Shown here: piece by piece, positions 8,678-20,282 of the stretch | How positions within the stretch are numbered: position 1 is the stretch's first letter | How the letters are laid out: every line of letters starts with the position of its first letter | Source of the DNA: Pseudomonas sp. N3-W | Lineage (GTDB): Bacteria; Pseudomonadota; Gammaproteobacteria; Pseudomonadales; Pseudomonadaceae | NCBI RefSeq assembly: GCF_024970185.1 | Contig: NZ_CP103965.1 | Span: 1,174,001-1,238,000, forward strand | Length of the DNA: 64,000 nt | Reading direction: 5' to 3' | Program-made: the position numbers and the translations under genes | The notes under the pieces: model-generated | The model's input: only the letters and a program-made list of their open reading frames with translations | Told to the model about the DNA's origin: nothing | The model's database searches: none

Positions 8678-11524
8678 TTACAGGCTGGCAATCCGCGCGT
8701 GCTGCTCGGCCAGTTTGCCCAAAGCCTGTTCAGCTTCGGCCAGTTTGGCGCGTTCCTTCTCGATGACTTCGGCCGGGGCCTTGTCAACGAAACCGGCGTT
8801 GGACAGCTTGCCACCGACGCGCTGGACTTCACCCTGCAGACGCAGGATTTCCTTGTCCAGGCGCGCCAGCTCGGCGTCCTTGTCGATCAGGCCGGCCATT
8901 GGCACCAGCACTTCCATCTCGCCCACCAGCGCGGTGGCGGACAGCGGTGCTTCTTCGCCAGCGGCCAGCACAGTGATCGATTCCAGACGCGCCAGCTTCT
9001 TGAGCAGCGCTTCGTTCTCGGTGAGACGGCGCTGGTCTTCGGCGCTGACGTTTTTCAGGAACAGGTTCAACGGCTTGCCCGGACCGATGTTCATCTCGGC
9101 GCGAATGTTGCGCGTGCCGAGCATCAGCGTCTTCAGCCATTCGATGTCATCTTCGGCTGCCTGATCGATGCGTGCTTCAACGGCCACCGGCCAAGGCTGC
9201 AGCATGATGGTCTTGCCTTCGATGCCAGCCAGCGGCGCGATGCGCTGCCAGATCTCTTCGGTGATGAACGGCATGAACGGGTGCGCCAGACGCAACGCGA
9301 CTTCCAGCACCCGAACCAGCGTGCGACGAGTGCCGCGCTGACGTTCTACCGGTGCGTTTTCGTCCCACAGCACGGGCTTGGACAGTTCCAGGTACCAGTC
9401 GCAATACTGGTTCCAGATGAACTCGTACAAGGCTTGCGCCGCCAGGTCGAAACGGAACTGGTCGAGTTGACGGGTCACTTCGGCTTCGGTGCGTTGCAAC
9501 TGCGAGATGATCCAGCGATCCGCCAGCGACAGCTCGTAGGCTTCGCCGTTCTGGCCGCAGTCTTCGCCCTTGTCCAGAACATAGCGCGCGGCGTTCCAGA
9601 TCTTGTTGCAGAAGTTGCGATAGCCTTCGACGCGGCCCATGTCGAACTTGATGTCGCGACCGGTGGACGCCAGCGAGCAGAAGGTGAAGCGCAGGGCGTC
9701 GGTGCCATAGCTGGCGATGCCGTCGGCGAACTCGTCGCGGGTCTGCTTCTCGATCTTCTTCGCCAGTTTCGGCTGCATCATGCCGGAGGTGCGCTTTTGA
9801 ACAAGCTCTTCCAGCTCGATACCGTCGATGATGTCCAGCGGGTCCAGGACGTTGCCCTTGGACTTGGACATCTTCTGGCCCTGGCCATCGCGCACCAGGC
9901 CGTGAACGTAGACAGTCTTGAACGGCACTTGCGGCGTGCCGTCTTCGTTCTTCACCAAATGCATGGTGAGCATGATCATCCGGGCAACCCAGAAGAAAAT
10001 GATGTCGAAACCGGTCACCAGCACGTCGGTGGAATGGAATTTCTTCAGGAACTCGGTCTGCTCAGGCCAGCCGAGTGTGGAGAACGTCCACAGGCCGGAA
10101 CTGAACCAGGTGTCCAGAACGTCGTTGTCCTGTTGCAGCGCAACGTCCGGGCCGAGGTTGTGCTTGGCACGCACTTCGGCTTCGTCGCGGCCGACGTAGA
10201 CTTTGCCCGACTCGTCGTACCAGGCCGGAATCCGGTGGCCCCACCACAGCTGACGGCTGATGCACCAGTCCTGGATGTCGCGCATCCACGAGAAGTACAT
10301 GTTTTCGTACTGCTTGGGCACGAACTGGATACGGCCGTCTTCAACGGCGGCAATCGCGGGCTCGGCCAAAGGCTTGGTCGATACGTACCACTGGTCGGTC
10401 AGCCACGGCTCGATGATGGTGCCGGAGCGGTCGCCTTTCGGCACTTTCAGGTTGTGATCGTCGACGCTGACCAACAGGCCGGCGGCGTCGAAGGCAGCCA
10501 CGATCTGCTTGCGTGCTTCGAAGCGGTCCAGGCCAACGTATTGTGCCGGGATCTTGCCATCGATGCTTTCGTTCAGCGTGCCGTCGAGGTTGAACACCTG
10601 ACAGGCCGGCAATACGGCCGCGTTCTTGTCGAAGATGTTCAGCAGCGGCAGGTTGTGGCGCTTGCCGACTTCGTAGTCGTTGAAATCGTGGGCCGGGGTG
10701 ATTTTCACGCAGCCGGTGCCGAATTCAGGGTCGCAATAATCGTCGGCGATGATCGGGATGCGGCGGCCGACCAGCGGCAGCTCGACAAACTTGCCGATCA
10801 GCGCCTGGTAGCGCTCATCGTTCGGGTTAACCGCGACGGCGGCGTCGCCGAGCATGGTTTCCGGGCGAGTGGTCGCGACGATCAGGTAATCGTTGCCTTC
10901 AGCGGTCTTGGCGCCGTCAGCCAGCGGGTACTTGAGGTTCCACAGGAAGCCCTTCTCGTCGTGGTTTTCCACTTCAAGGTCGGAAATTGCCGTGTGCAGC
11001 TTGGTGTCCCAGTTGACCAGGCGCTTGCCGCGATAGATCAGGCCGTCTTCGTGCAGGCGCACGAAGGCCTCTTTAACCGATTCCGAAAGACCGTCGTCCA
11101 TGGTGAAGCGCTCACGGCTCCAGTCAACGGACGAGCCGAGGCGACGGATCTGACGGCTGATGTTGCCGCCGGACTGGTCTTTCCATTCCCAGATTTTCTC
11201 GAGGAATTTCTCGCGGCCCAGGTCGTGACGGTTTTGGCCGATGGCTTCGAGTTGGCGTTCCACCAGCATTTGCGTGGCGATACCGGCGTGGTCGGTGCCC
11301 GGTTGCCACAGGGTGTTGCGACCCTGCATGCGGCGGAAACGGATCAGGGCGTCCATGATCGCGTTATTGAAGCCGTGGCCCATGTGCAGGCTGCCGGTGA
11401 CGTTCGGCGGCGGGATCATGATGGTGTAGGACTCGCCCGCGCCTTGCGGGGCGAAGTAATTCTCGGACTCCCAGGTGTTGTACCAGGAAGTTTCAATGGC
11501 GTGCGGCTGGTAGGTCTTATCCAT
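8678..11524 (-). CDS. valS: Valyl-tRNA synthetase
   Basis: 948 residues, class Ia aminoacyl-tRNA synthetase. It has the HIGH motif as HMGH (47-50) in [15 protein letters not shown] and KMSKS near residue 551. The large inserted editing domain lies between them ([19 protein letters not shown]), and a C-terminal valine-specific coiled coil is present ([21 protein letters not shown]...). It charges tRNA-Val in the cytoplasm and edits threonine mischarges. The ATG at 11524 gives [11 protein letters not shown], the normal start. It is the last gene of pepA-holC-(small gene)-valS on this strand, with a REP doublet between it and the small gene. Confidence 0.98.
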   Translation of the reverse strand: MDKTYQPHAIETSWYNTWESENYFAPQGAGESYTIMIPPPNVTGSLHMGHGFNNAIMDALIRFRRMQGRNTLWQPGTDHAGIATQMLVERQLEAIGQNRHDLGREKFLEKIWEWKDQSGGNISRQIRRLGSSVDWSRERFTMDDGLSESVKEAFVRLHEDGLIYRGKRLVNWDTKLHTAISDLEVENHDEKGFLWNLKYPLADGAKTAEGNDYLIVATTRPETMLGDAAVAVNPNDERYQALIGKFVELPLVGRRIPIIADDYCDPEFGTGCVKITPAHDFNDYEVGKRHNLPLLNIFDKNAAVLPACQVFNLDGTLNESIDGKIPAQYVGLDRFEARKQIVAAFDAAGLLVSVDDHNLKVPKGDRSGTIIEPWLTDQWYVSTKPLAEPAIAAVEDGRIQFVPKQYENMYFSWMRDIQDWCISRQLWWGHRIPAWYDESGKVYVGRDEAEVRAKHNLGPDVALQQDNDVLDTWFSSGLWTFSTLGWPEQTEFLKKFHSTDVLVTGFDIIFFWVARMIMLTMHLVKNEDGTPQVPFKTVYVHGLVRDGQGQKMSKSKGNVLDPLDIIDGIELEELVQKRTSGMMQPKLAKKIEKQTRDEFADGIASYGTDALRFTFCSLASTGRDIKFDMGRVEGYRNFCNKIWNAARYVLDKGEDCGQNGEAYELSLADRWIISQLQRTEAEVTRQLDQFRFDLAAQALYEFIWNQYCDWYLELSKPVLWDENAPVERQRGTRRTLVRVLEVALRLAHPFMPFITEEIWQRIAPLAGIEGKTIMLQPWPVAVEARIDQAAEDDIEWLKTLMLGTRNIRAEMNIGPGKPLNLFLKNVSAEDQRRLTENEALLKKLARLESITVLAAGEEAPLSATALVGEMEVLVPMAGLIDKDAELARLDKEILRLQGEVQRVGGKLSNAGFVDKAPAEVIEKERAKLAEAEQALGKLAEQHARIASL

Positions 11525-11640
11525 GCGCGGCGGGACCCTATTGGCATTTATTCAGGAAAAGCCGGCAAGTATAGCGGGGCATGGGGCCGAGGGCGAGCAG
11601 GGGCGGACAGCACGTATGGTCAATAACGATGCAAATCAAA

Positions 11641-11734
11641 TGTGGGAGCGAGCTTGCTCGCGATGAGGGCATTACATTCAACATCTTTGCTGAATGTTAA
11701 ACCGCTATCGCGAGCAAGCTCGCTCCCACAGGGG
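11641..11734. repeat. Paired REP-like inverted repeat
   Basis: TGTGGGAGCGAGCTTGCTCGCGAT (11641-11664) and its inverted copy (11706-11730) lie between valS and the small gene upstream of it. Confidence 0.8.
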
Positions 11735-11741
11735 ATGGGGG

Positions 11742-12131
11742 TTATTCGTACTGGCTGAGAAGCCGTTCCATCCGCGCATCCAGGCGGCGCTTGATCTCGG
11801 TTTCAATGTGCGGGGCGAAGTCGTCGATCACGTCCTGCATGATCAATTGCGCGGCGGCGCGCAGTTCGCTGTCCAGGTGCAGCAGGGCGTCGGGGCCTTT
11901 GCTCGCGGCAGCTGCCGGTTGGACCGCAGGGGCGGGTGGTGCTGGCGGCTCGACGGCGGGTGGCGTATTGCCGGCAGCCTCGAACAGCATCGGAATCTGT
12001 TCCTGATCACCGTCGTGAACCGTGTCGGTCAGCAGCGGCGGTTGCAGGTTGTCATCACCGAGCAATTTGCGGATCGACTCAAGGTCGTCCAGCAGGTGCG
12101 CGGACTTTTGCTGCGGTTTTGGAGTGTCCAT
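11742..12131 (-). CDS. Conserved small protein between holC and valS, unknown function
   Basis: 129 residues. An N-terminal helical part (SAHLLDDLESIRKLLGDD) and a C-terminal helical part (LHLDSELRAAAQLIMQDVIDDFAPHIETEIKRRLDARMERLL) flank a low-complexity linker rich in Pro and Ala (about 55-78). Position between holC and valS is, as far as I recall, usual in Pseudomonas, where it is sometimes labelled as a DNA polymerase III chi-related protein. I see no chi fold in it, so function is left open. It starts 8 bp after the holC stop, so it is probably translated from the holC message. Confidence 0.75.
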   Translation of the reverse strand: MDTPKPQQKSAHLLDDLESIRKLLGDDNLQPPLLTDTVHDGDQEQIPMLFEAAGNTPPAVEPPAPPAPAVQPAAAASKGPDALLHLDSELRAAAQLIMQDVIDDFAPHIETEIKRRLDARMERLLSQYE

Positions 12132-12139
12132 CGGAATGC

Positions 12140-12568
12140 TCAGAGTCGCTGTAAACGGTGGTCTTGCAGAGGATAGCCCTGTTCGCGATAGAAACGGAAA
12201 CTCTCCCGGGCAGCCGTACGGATCGCCGGATCTTCCACCACCACTTCCGCCACACGGGCGAATTTGTTGGCGAAGGCCGGTACTTTCAGGTCCAGGTTGA
12301 CCAGCAGATCCTGATGCTGACCGCAGTCATTGCCAAGGCCCAGCACAATCAGACCGTCCGGCTCGCTCTCAGCGGGGCCGTGGGGTACGAAACTCTCACC
12401 CTTGAACGCCCAGAGACGTGCATCGAGGTCGTCACGCTGGGCGGCATCGCTGCAATGCAGGTAGATGCGGTGACCCATGCGCCAGGCTTTTTCGGTGAGC
12501 TTGCAGGCAAAATCCAGCCGCGCCGAAGGATCGGCACTGGGCAGGATATAGAAGTCGACTTTGGTCAT
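12140..12568 (-). CDS. holC: DNA polymerase III subunit chi
   Basis: 142 residues. MTKVDFYILPSADPSARLDFACKLTEKAWRMG and HCSDAAQRDDLDARLWAFKGESFVPH are characteristic of HolC. This clamp-loader accessory subunit binds psi and single-strand binding protein at the replication fork. The ATG at 12568 is preferred over 12607, whose 13 extra residues are not family-like. It lies 60 bp downstream of pepA on the same strand, as in other pseudomonads. Confidence 0.95.
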   Translation of the reverse strand: MTKVDFYILPSADPSARLDFACKLTEKAWRMGHRIYLHCSDAAQRDDLDARLWAFKGESFVPHGPAESEPDGLIVLGLGNDCGQHQDLLVNLDLKVPAFANKFARVAEVVVEDPAIRTAARESFRFYREQGYPLQDHRLQRL

Positions 12569-12628
12569 TGCGGTTCCTGGGCCATGGACGGCGTTGCCCG
12601 AAAGCAACGCCGCCCAGGGTCATCGGTT

Positions 12629-14404
<1,776 letters not shown>

Positions 14405-15523
14405 TTGATCGTCTTCCGTTATCTGTCCCGCGAAGTCCTGTTGACCTTGAGCGCCGTCAGCGCCGTGCTGCTGGTCATCATCATGAGCGGTCGCTTCATC
14501 AAATACCTCGCCCAGGCGGCTTCGGGCCAACTGGACCCGAGCTCGCTGTTCCTGATCATGGGCTTTCGCCTGCCGGGCTTCCTGCAACTGATCCTGCCGC
14601 TGGGCCTGTTTCTCGGGATCCTGCTGGCCTACGGTCGGCTGTACCTCGAAAGCGAAATGACCGTGCTCTCGGCCACTGGCATGAGCCAGCAACGCCTGCT
14701 GGGCATGACGCTGTTCCCGGCGACCCTGGTGGCGCTGCTCGTTGCGTGGCTGAGCCTGAGCCTGGCGCCGCAAGGGGCCAATCAGTTCCAGTTGCTGCTG
14801 AACAAACAGGACGCCCTGACCGAGTTCGACACACTGGAGCCAGGCCGTTTCCAGGCCCTGCGCGACGAGACCCGGGTGACTTACACCGAACAGCTGTCGG
14901 CTGACCGGGTCAATCTGGCCGGTGTGTTCATCTCGCAAAAGAACATTTCTACCGAGCAGAAAGATCGCGGCATTTCCGTGTTGGTGGCCGAGAAGGGCCG
15001 TCAGGAAATTCGCCCTGACGGCAACCGCTACCTGATCCTCGAGAATGGTTATCGTTATGACGGCCAGCCGGGGCAAGCCGACTACCGTTCGATCAAGTAC
15101 GACGAGTACGGTGTATTGCTGGCCAAGCCGGACGTGAGCGACGAAGTCACCGATCGGGATGCACTGACCACTGAAGCGTTGCTGAGCAGCGATGACATTC
15201 GTTACCGCGCCGAGCTGGAATGGCGCCTGTCGTTGCCGTTGCTGGTGTTCATCGTGACCCTGATGGCCGTGCCGTTGTCGCGGGTCAATCCGCGTCAGGG
15301 CCGTTTCCTCAAGTTGCTGCCGGCCATTCTGCTTTATATGGCTTACCTGACCATCCTGATCGCCGCTCGCGGCGCGCTCGAAAAGGGCAAGCTGCCGCCG
15401 TCCCTCGGCCTGTGGTGGGTGCACCTGATCTTCCTGGTGATCGGTCTCGGATTACTTTACTGGGAGCCCATGCGCTTGAAGATGGCGAGTCGCCGCAGTG
15501 TGCGGGAGGTGGCCCGTGGTTAA
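14405..15523 (+). CDS. lptF: LPS export ABC permease LptF
   Basis: About 372 residues, YjgP/YjgQ family. Six predicted membrane helices lie in two groups (N-terminal VLLTLSAVSAVLLVIIM, LILPLGLFLGILLAYGRLYL and LVALLVAWLSLSLAP; C-terminal LPLLVFIVTLMAVPLSRVNPRQGR onward) around a periplasmic beta-jellyroll-like domain. With LptG and the LptB ATPase it extracts LPS from the inner membrane and passes it to LptC/LptA. The TTG at 14405 is favoured: GGAG stands eight bases before it and the protein then begins IVFRYLSREV. The GTG at 14396 overlaps that site. Confidence 0.93.
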   Translation: MIVFRYLSREVLLTLSAVSAVLLVIIMSGRFIKYLAQAASGQLDPSSLFLIMGFRLPGFLQLILPLGLFLGILLAYGRLYLESEMTVLSATGMSQQRLLGMTLFPATLVALLVAWLSLSLAPQGANQFQLLLNKQDALTEFDTLEPGRFQALRDETRVTYTEQLSADRVNLAGVFISQKNISTEQKDRGISVLVAEKGRQEIRPDGNRYLILENGYRYDGQPGQADYRSIKYDEYGVLLAKPDVSDEVTDRDALTTEALLSSDDIRYRAELEWRLSLPLLVFIVTLMAVPLSRVNPRQGRFLKLLPAILLYMAYLTILIAARGALEKGKLPPSLGLWWVHLIFLVIGLGLLYWEPMRLKMASRRSVREVARG

Positions 15524-16577
15524 GCTCGATCGCTATATTGGCAGCAGTGTATTCATGGCGATCCTGGCGGTACTGGGGATCATTCTCGGTCTGGCTACGT
15601 TGTTCGCCTTCATCGACGAGATGGGTGACGCCAGCGACACCTACACCCTCATGGACATTCTGAGCTACGTCGTGCTGACGGCACCGCGCCGTCTCTACGA
15701 CATGCTACCGATGGCGGCGCTGATCGGTTGCCTGATCGGTCTCGGCAGCCTGGCCAGCAACAGCGAACTGACCATCATGCGCGCCGCTGGCGTGTCCATT
15801 GGTCGGATCGTCTGGGCGGTGATGAAGCCGATGCTGGTGCTGATGCTGGCCGGCGTGTTGATCGGCGAGTACGTGGCTCCGGCCACCGAGAACATCGCCC
15901 AGGCCAATCGCTCCCTGGCTCAGGGTAGCGGCGACGCACAAAGTGCCAAGCACGGTCTGTGGCACCGTCAGGGTGACGAGTTCATCCACATCAACTCGGT
16001 GCAGCCTAACGGTGTGCTCTATGGTGTGACCCGCTATCGCTTCGACAAGGAGCGGCACATGCTGTCGTCGAGCTTCGCCAAGCGTGCGCAGTTCGACAAG
16101 GATCACTGGCAGCTGACCGACGTCACCACCACGCTGTTCCATGCGCGCAGCACCGAAGTGGTGACCACCCCGGACGAGCGTTGGGACGTGGCCTTGAGCC
16201 CGGAACTGCTCAATACCGTGGTGATGACCCCTGAGACACTGTCGATCAGCGGCCTGTGGGGCTATATCCATTACCTGGCGGATCAGGGCCTGAACAACGG
16301 TCGTTACTGGCTGGCTTTTTGGGTCAAGGTGTTGCAACCACTGGTGACGGCTGCACTGGTACTGATGGCGATTTCCTTCATCTTCGGGCCGTTGCGTTCG
16401 GTGACGTTGGGTCAGCGAGTATTTACGGGTGTACTGGTAGGCTTCACCTTCCGCATTGTTCAGGATTTGCTCGGCCCTTCGAGCCTGGTGTTCGGTTTCT
16501 CGCCGCTGTTCGCGGTGCTGGTGCCGGCCAGTGTCTGTGCCTTGGCAGGGGTCTGGCTGTTGCGTCGGGCCGGTTGA
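15516..16577 (+). CDS. lptG: LPS export ABC permease LptG
   Basis: 353 residues, paralogue of LptF with the same layout: N-terminal helices (SSVFMAILAVLGIILGLATLF and following), a periplasmic domain (about 115-265) and C-terminal helices. The GTG at 15516 overlaps the end of lptF by 8 bp and gives VKLDRYIGSSVF; upstream in-frame codons lie inside lptF. The overlap keeps the two permease subunits in step. The unit closes with a strong terminator. Confidence 0.95.
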   Translation: MVKLDRYIGSSVFMAILAVLGIILGLATLFAFIDEMGDASDTYTLMDILSYVVLTAPRRLYDMLPMAALIGCLIGLGSLASNSELTIMRAAGVSIGRIVWAVMKPMLVLMLAGVLIGEYVAPATENIAQANRSLAQGSGDAQSAKHGLWHRQGDEFIHINSVQPNGVLYGVTRYRFDKERHMLSSSFAKRAQFDKDHWQLTDVTTTLFHARSTEVVTTPDERWDVALSPELLNTVVMTPETLSISGLWGYIHYLADQGLNNGRYWLAFWVKVLQPLVTAALVLMAISFIFGPLRSVTLGQRVFTGVLVGFTFRIVQDLLGPSSLVFGFSPLFAVLVPASVCALAGVWLLRRAG

Positions 16578-16612
16578 TTCCGGGGGCTTGCTGATCGTTC
16601 CCGCAAAAAAAA

Positions 16613-16642
16613 ACGCCCTGGTCGCAAGACCGGGGCGTTTTT
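16613..16642 (+). terminator. Rho-independent terminator after lptG
   Basis: Stem ACGCCCTGGTC / GACCGGGGCGT with loop GCAA, preceded by nine A and followed by five T. Confidence 0.93.
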
Positions 16643-16666
16643 ACAGGTGCCGTCTGACCTGCGAAC

Positions 16667-16696
16667 GTGACGCTTGCGTCGTGGATCAGGTACAAT
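16667..16696 (+). promoter_or_regulatory. Candidate sigma70 promoter of lepA
   Basis: GTGACG (16667-16672), 18-bp spacer, TACAAT (16691-16696), directly after the lptG terminator and about 50 bp before the lepA start. Confidence 0.45.
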
Positions 16697-16748
16697 TCCC
16701 GGCTATTTTTCGGCGGGCTATGCCTGCAGCCTTTTTGAGTGTTGATCC

Positions 16749-18548
16749 GTGAGTGATTTGAGTCATATCCGCAATTTCTCCATCATCGCCCACATTGACC
16801 ATGGCAAGTCGACGCTGGCCGACCGGTTCATCCAGATGTGCGGCGGCCTTGCCGAGCGCGAAATGGAGGCCCAGGTACTGGACTCCATGGACCTGGAGCG
16901 CGAACGCGGGATCACCATCAAGGCCCACAGCGTTACCTTGTATTACACCGCCAAAGACGGCATCAAGTATCAGCTGAACTTCATTGACACCCCGGGCCAC
17001 GTTGACTTCACCTATGAAGTCAGCCGGTCGCTGGCGGCTTGTGAAGGTGCGTTGCTGGTGGTCGATGCCGGCCAGGGCGTGGAAGCGCAGTCCGTAGCCA
17101 ACTGCTATACGGCCATCGAGCAGGGCCTTGAGGTCATGCCGGTTCTGAACAAGATCGACCTGCCACAGGCCGATCCGGACCGCGTAAAAGAAGAAATCGA
17201 AAAAATCATCGGTATCGATGCCACCGACGCGGTCGAGTGCAGCGCCAAGACCGGTCTGGGCGTCGACGAAGTGCTTGAGCGTCTGGTCAAGACCATTCCC
17301 GCGCCGACCGGCAACATCGAAGATCCGCTGCAAGCGTTGATCATCGACTCCTGGTTCGACAACTACCTGGGCGTTGTTTCCCTGGTACGCGTGCGCCACG
17401 GTCGCGTGAAGAAGGGCGACAAGATTCTGGTAAAGTCCACCGGCAAGATCCACCTGGTGGACAGCGTCGGTGTCTTCAACCCGAAACACACCGCCACCGT
17501 TGACCTGAAGGCCGGCGAAGTGGGCTTCATCATTGCCGGCATCAAGGACATTCACGGTGCGCCGGTCGGTGACACCCTGACCCTGAGCTCCACGCCCGAC
17601 GTTGACGTGCTGCCCGGCTTCAAGCGCATCCAGCCGCAGGTTTATGCCGGTCTGTTCCCGGTCAGCTCCGACGACTTCGAAGACTTCCGTGAAGCGCTGC
17701 AAAAGCTCACGCTCAACGACTCGTCCCTGCAGTACACCCCGGAAAGCTCCGACGCGCTGGGCTTCGGCTTCCGCTGCGGCTTCCTCGGCATGCTGCACAT
17801 GGAAATCATCCAGGAGCGCCTGGAGCGCGAGTACGACCTGGACCTGATCACCACGGCGCCAACGGTTATTTTCGAGCTGTTGCTGAAAACCGGTGAAACG
17901 ATTTACGTCGACAACCCGTCCAAGCTTCCGGACGTGTCCTCGATCGAAGACATGCGTGAACCGATCGTGCGGGCCAATATTCTTGTGCCGCAAGAACACC
18001 TGGGCAACGTCATTACCCTGTGTATCGAAAAGCGTGGCGTGCAGCACGACATGCTGTTCCTCGGTTCCCAGGTCCAGGTGACCTACGATCTTCCGATGAA
18101 CGAAGTGGTCCTGGACTTCTTCGATCGTCTGAAATCCACCAGTCGCGGCTATGCTTCGCTGGATTACCACTTTGATCGTTACCAATCGGCTAGTCTGGTG
18201 AAACTGGACGTGCTGATCAACGGTGACAAGGTCGACGCCCTGGCGCTGATCGTGCACCGTGACAATGCGCACTACAAAGGTCGCCAGTTGACCGAAAAGA
18301 TGAAAGAACTGATTCCGCGCCAGATGTTCGACGTCGCGATCCAGGCCGCCATCGGCGGGCAGATCATTGCACGGACCTCCGTCAAGGCTCTCAGAAAGAA
18401 CGTATTGGCCAAATGCTACGGTGGCGACGTTAGCCGTAAGCGCAAGCTGTTGGAAAAGCAGAAGGCCGGTAAAAAACGCATGAAGCAAGTCGGCAACGTG
18501 GAAATTCCACAAGAAGCCTTCCTTGCAGTGCTCAGGTTGGATAGTTAG
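16749..18548 (+). CDS. lepA: Elongation factor 4 (LepA)
   Basis: 599 residues, translational GTPase. The G1 motif is AHIDHGKST near the N-terminus, followed by DTPGHVDF (G3) and NKIDLP (G4). The LepA-specific C-terminal domain ends [23 protein letters not shown]4 binds ribosomes and can back-translocate or assist initiation. The start is GTG at 16749. It leads lepA-lepB-rnc-era-recO-pdxJ. In P. aeruginosa lepA follows mucD, whereas here it follows lptG. Confidence 0.98.
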   Translation: MSDLSHIRNFSIIAHIDHGKSTLADRFIQMCGGLAEREMEAQVLDSMDLERERGITIKAHSVTLYYTAKDGIKYQLNFIDTPGHVDFTYEVSRSLAACEGALLVVDAGQGVEAQSVANCYTAIEQGLEVMPVLNKIDLPQADPDRVKEEIEKIIGIDATDAVECSAKTGLGVDEVLERLVKTIPAPTGNIEDPLQALIIDSWFDNYLGVVSLVRVRHGRVKKGDKILVKSTGKIHLVDSVGVFNPKHTATVDLKAGEVGFIIAGIKDIHGAPVGDTLTLSSTPDVDVLPGFKRIQPQVYAGLFPVSSDDFEDFREALQKLTLNDSSLQYTPESSDALGFGFRCGFLGMLHMEIIQERLEREYDLDLITTAPTVIFELLLKTGETIYVDNPSKLPDVSSIEDMREPIVRANILVPQEHLGNVITLCIEKRGVQHDMLFLGSQVQVTYDLPMNEVVLDFFDRLKSTSRGYASLDYHFDRYQSASLVKLDVLINGDKVDALALIVHRDNAHYKGRQLTEKMKELIPRQMFDVAIQAAIGGQIIARTSVKALRKNVLAKCYGGDVSRKRKLLEKQKAGKKRMKQVGNVEIPQEAFLAVLRLDS

Positions 18549-18553
18549 GTCCT

Positions 18554-19408
18554 ATGTCACTAAATTTCCCGCTGTTGCTGGTCATCGCCGTGTTCGTCTG
18601 CGGCCTGTTGGCGTTGCTCGATCTGCTGATTCTGGCACCGCGTCGTCGCGCTGCCATTGCCTCCTATCAGGGCAGCGTCAGCCAGCCCGATGTGGTGGTG
18701 GTCGAGAAACTGAACAAAGAGCCGCTGCTGGTTGAATACGGCAAGTCGTTCTTTCCGGTGTTGTTCATCGTGCTGGTGCTGCGTTCGTTCCTGGTGGAAC
18801 CGTTCCAGATTCCGTCCGGCTCGATGAAACCGACCCTGGACGTTGGCGACTTCATTCTGGTGAACAAGTTTTCTTACGGGATCCGCCTGCCGGTGATCGA
18901 CAAGAAAGTCATCGAAGTCGGTGATCCGCAGCGCGGCGACGTGATGGTGTTCCGCTATCCAAGCGATCCGAACGTCAACTACATCAAGCGTGTAGTGGGC
19001 TTGCCGGGTGACCAGATTCGCTACACCGCCGACAAGCGTCTGTTCGTCAACGGCGAGTCGATTGCCGAACAACTGGTTGGCTCCGAGCCAGGCACGTTGG
19101 GCAGCGCTGAGCTGTACAAGGAAAAGCTCGGCGAAGCAGAGCATCTGATCCGCAAGGAGATGAGCCGCTACCGCGCCACGCCGGACCGTTCCTGGACTGT
19201 GCCGGCCGGGCACTACTTCATGATGGGCGACAACCGCGACAACTCGAACGACAGTCGCTACTGGGATGATCCAAACATTCCCAAGGATCTGCTGGGCATG
19301 GTTCCCGACCAGAATATCGTCGGCAAGGCCTTCGCGGTCTGGATGAGCTGGCCGGAACCCAAACTCAGTCACCTGCCGAACTTCTCGCGGGTTGGCCTGA
19401 TCAAGTAA
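18554..19408 (+). CDS. lepB: Signal peptidase I
   Basis: 284 residues, S26 family. Two N-terminal membrane segments (about 5-28 and 66-80) precede the catalytic Ser90 in PSGSMKPTL and general base Lys145 in YIKRVVGLPGD. The later box MGDNRDNSNDSRYW is also present. It cleaves signal peptides from exported proteins at the periplasmic face. It begins 5 bp after lepA. Confidence 0.98.
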   Translation: MSLNFPLLLVIAVFVCGLLALLDLLILAPRRRAAIASYQGSVSQPDVVVVEKLNKEPLLVEYGKSFFPVLFIVLVLRSFLVEPFQIPSGSMKPTLDVGDFILVNKFSYGIRLPVIDKKVIEVGDPQRGDVMVFRYPSDPNVNYIKRVVGLPGDQIRYTADKRLFVNGESIAEQLVGSEPGTLGSAELYKEKLGEAEHLIRKEMSRYRATPDRSWTVPAGHYFMMGDNRDNSNDSRYWDDPNIPKDLLGMVPDQNIVGKAFAVWMSWPEPKLSHLPNFSRVGLIK

Positions 19409-19415
19409 TCACACA

Positions 19416-19474
19416 CGGCGCTGTTGAACACAGCGCCGAATGCATTTCTGGCGTCGACATAATTGACGCCAGAA
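19416..19474 (+). other. Two perfect hairpins in the lepB-rnc spacer
   Basis: Hairpin 1 has a 9-bp stem CGGCGCTGT / ACAGCGCCG (19416-19424 and 19430-19438) with loop TGAAC. Hairpin 2 has a 10-bp stem TTCTGGCGTC / GACGCCAGAA (19446-19455 and 19465-19474) with a 9-base loop. Neither has a T tract, so they are not typical terminators. In E. coli RNase III controls its own operon by cutting a leader hairpin; the same is a possible role here (inference). Confidence 0.6.
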
Positions 19475-19476
19475 GC

Positions 19477-19596
19477 ATGAAAACAATGATATTCAGGACG
19501 TTATTTTTGAACACAGCGTTAATTGTCCCAAGCCTGCGCCATACCATGGCCCTGGCAGTGGTATCCAGCCACGAACTCAGCGTGGGTAAACCGTGA
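19477..19596 (+). CDS. Short 39-residue leader ORF before rnc, unknown
   Basis: ATG at 19477 to TGA at 19594-19596. The product begins [20 protein letters not shown] and ends [10 protein letters not shown], with a hydrophobic N-terminal half. Its stop overlaps the GTG start of rnc in the pattern GTGA, the geometry of translational coupling. In other pseudomonads a larger DUF4845-type gene usually sits between lepB and rnc, as I recall. This could be a remnant of it or an unrelated leader peptide. No clear ribosome-binding site was seen, so translation is uncertain. Confidence 0.35.
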   Translation: MKTMIFRTLFLNTALIVPSLRHTMALAVVSSHELSVGKP

Positions 19597-20282
19597 GCGT
19601 CTCCTTAAGCCGTCTAGAGCGTCAGCTCGGCTACACCTTCAAGGACCAGGAGCTGATGGTTCTGGCCCTGACTCACCGCAGTTTTGCCGGGCGCAACAAC
19701 GAACGCCTGGAATTCCTCGGTGACGCCATCCTCAACTTCGTCGCCGGCGAGGCATTGTTCGACCGCTTCCCGCTGGCCCGCGAAGGCCAGCTGTCGCGTT
19801 TGCGCGCACGCCTGGTGAAAGGTGAGACCCTGGCCGTACTGGCCCGTGGTTTCGACCTGGGTGAATACCTGCGCCTGGGCTCCGGCGAATTGAAAAGCGG
19901 CGGTTTCCGGCGCGAGTCGATCCTGGCCGATGCCCTCGAAGCGCTGATCGGCGCGATCTACCTGGACGCCGGCATGGACATGGCACGCGAGCGCGTGCTG
20001 GCCTGGCTGACCGGGGAGTTCGAAGGGCTGACGCTGGTCGACACCAACAAAGATCCAAAAACCCGCTTGCAGGAATTCCTGCAGTCGCGTGGTTGCGAAC
20101 TGCCGCGTTACGAAGTGGTGGATATCCAGGGTGAGCCACATTGCCGAGTTTTCTTCGTCGAATGCGAAATCACCTTACTGAATGAAAAAAGCCGAGGTCA
20201 GGGTGTGAGTCGTCGTATTGCCGAACAGGTAGCGGCCGCCGCAGCACTGATTGCCCTGGGTGTGGAGAATGGCAATGACTGA
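19593..20282 (+). CDS. rnc: Ribonuclease III
   Basis: 229 residues. The RNase III signature [12 protein letters not shown] (36-47) includes metal-binding acids E40 and D44, and the second acidic cluster is [14 protein letters not shown] double-stranded RNA-binding domain occupies about 155-225. It processes rRNA precursors and structured mRNAs. The GTG start at 19593 overlaps the preceding 39-codon ORF by four bases; the stop overlaps era by eight. Confidence 0.97.
   Translation: MSVSLSRLERQLGYTFKDQELMVLALTHRSFAGRNNERLEFLGDAILNFVAGEALFDRFPLAREGQLSRLRARLVKGETLAVLARGFDLGEYLRLGSGELKSGGFRRESILADALEALIGAIYLDAGMDMARERVLAWLTGEFEGLTLVDTNKDPKTRLQEFLQSRGCELPRYEVVDIQGEPHCRVFFVECEITLLNEKSRGQGVSRRIAEQVAAAAALIALGVENGND

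Noticed and set aside
8276..11626. Open reading frame of about 1100 codons on the plus strand, opposite valS
   Set aside because: It is the complement of a certain valS gene in high-GC DNA, has low-complexity His/Gln/Val-rich sequence and no recognisable domain.
15220..15663. Overlapping frame across the lptF-lptG junction
   Set aside because: The two permeases overlap normally by 8 bp; the extra frame is a shadow.
16686..18512. Open reading frame of about 600 codons antisense to lepA
   Set aside because: Same effect; the plus strand encodes an unmistakable LepA.
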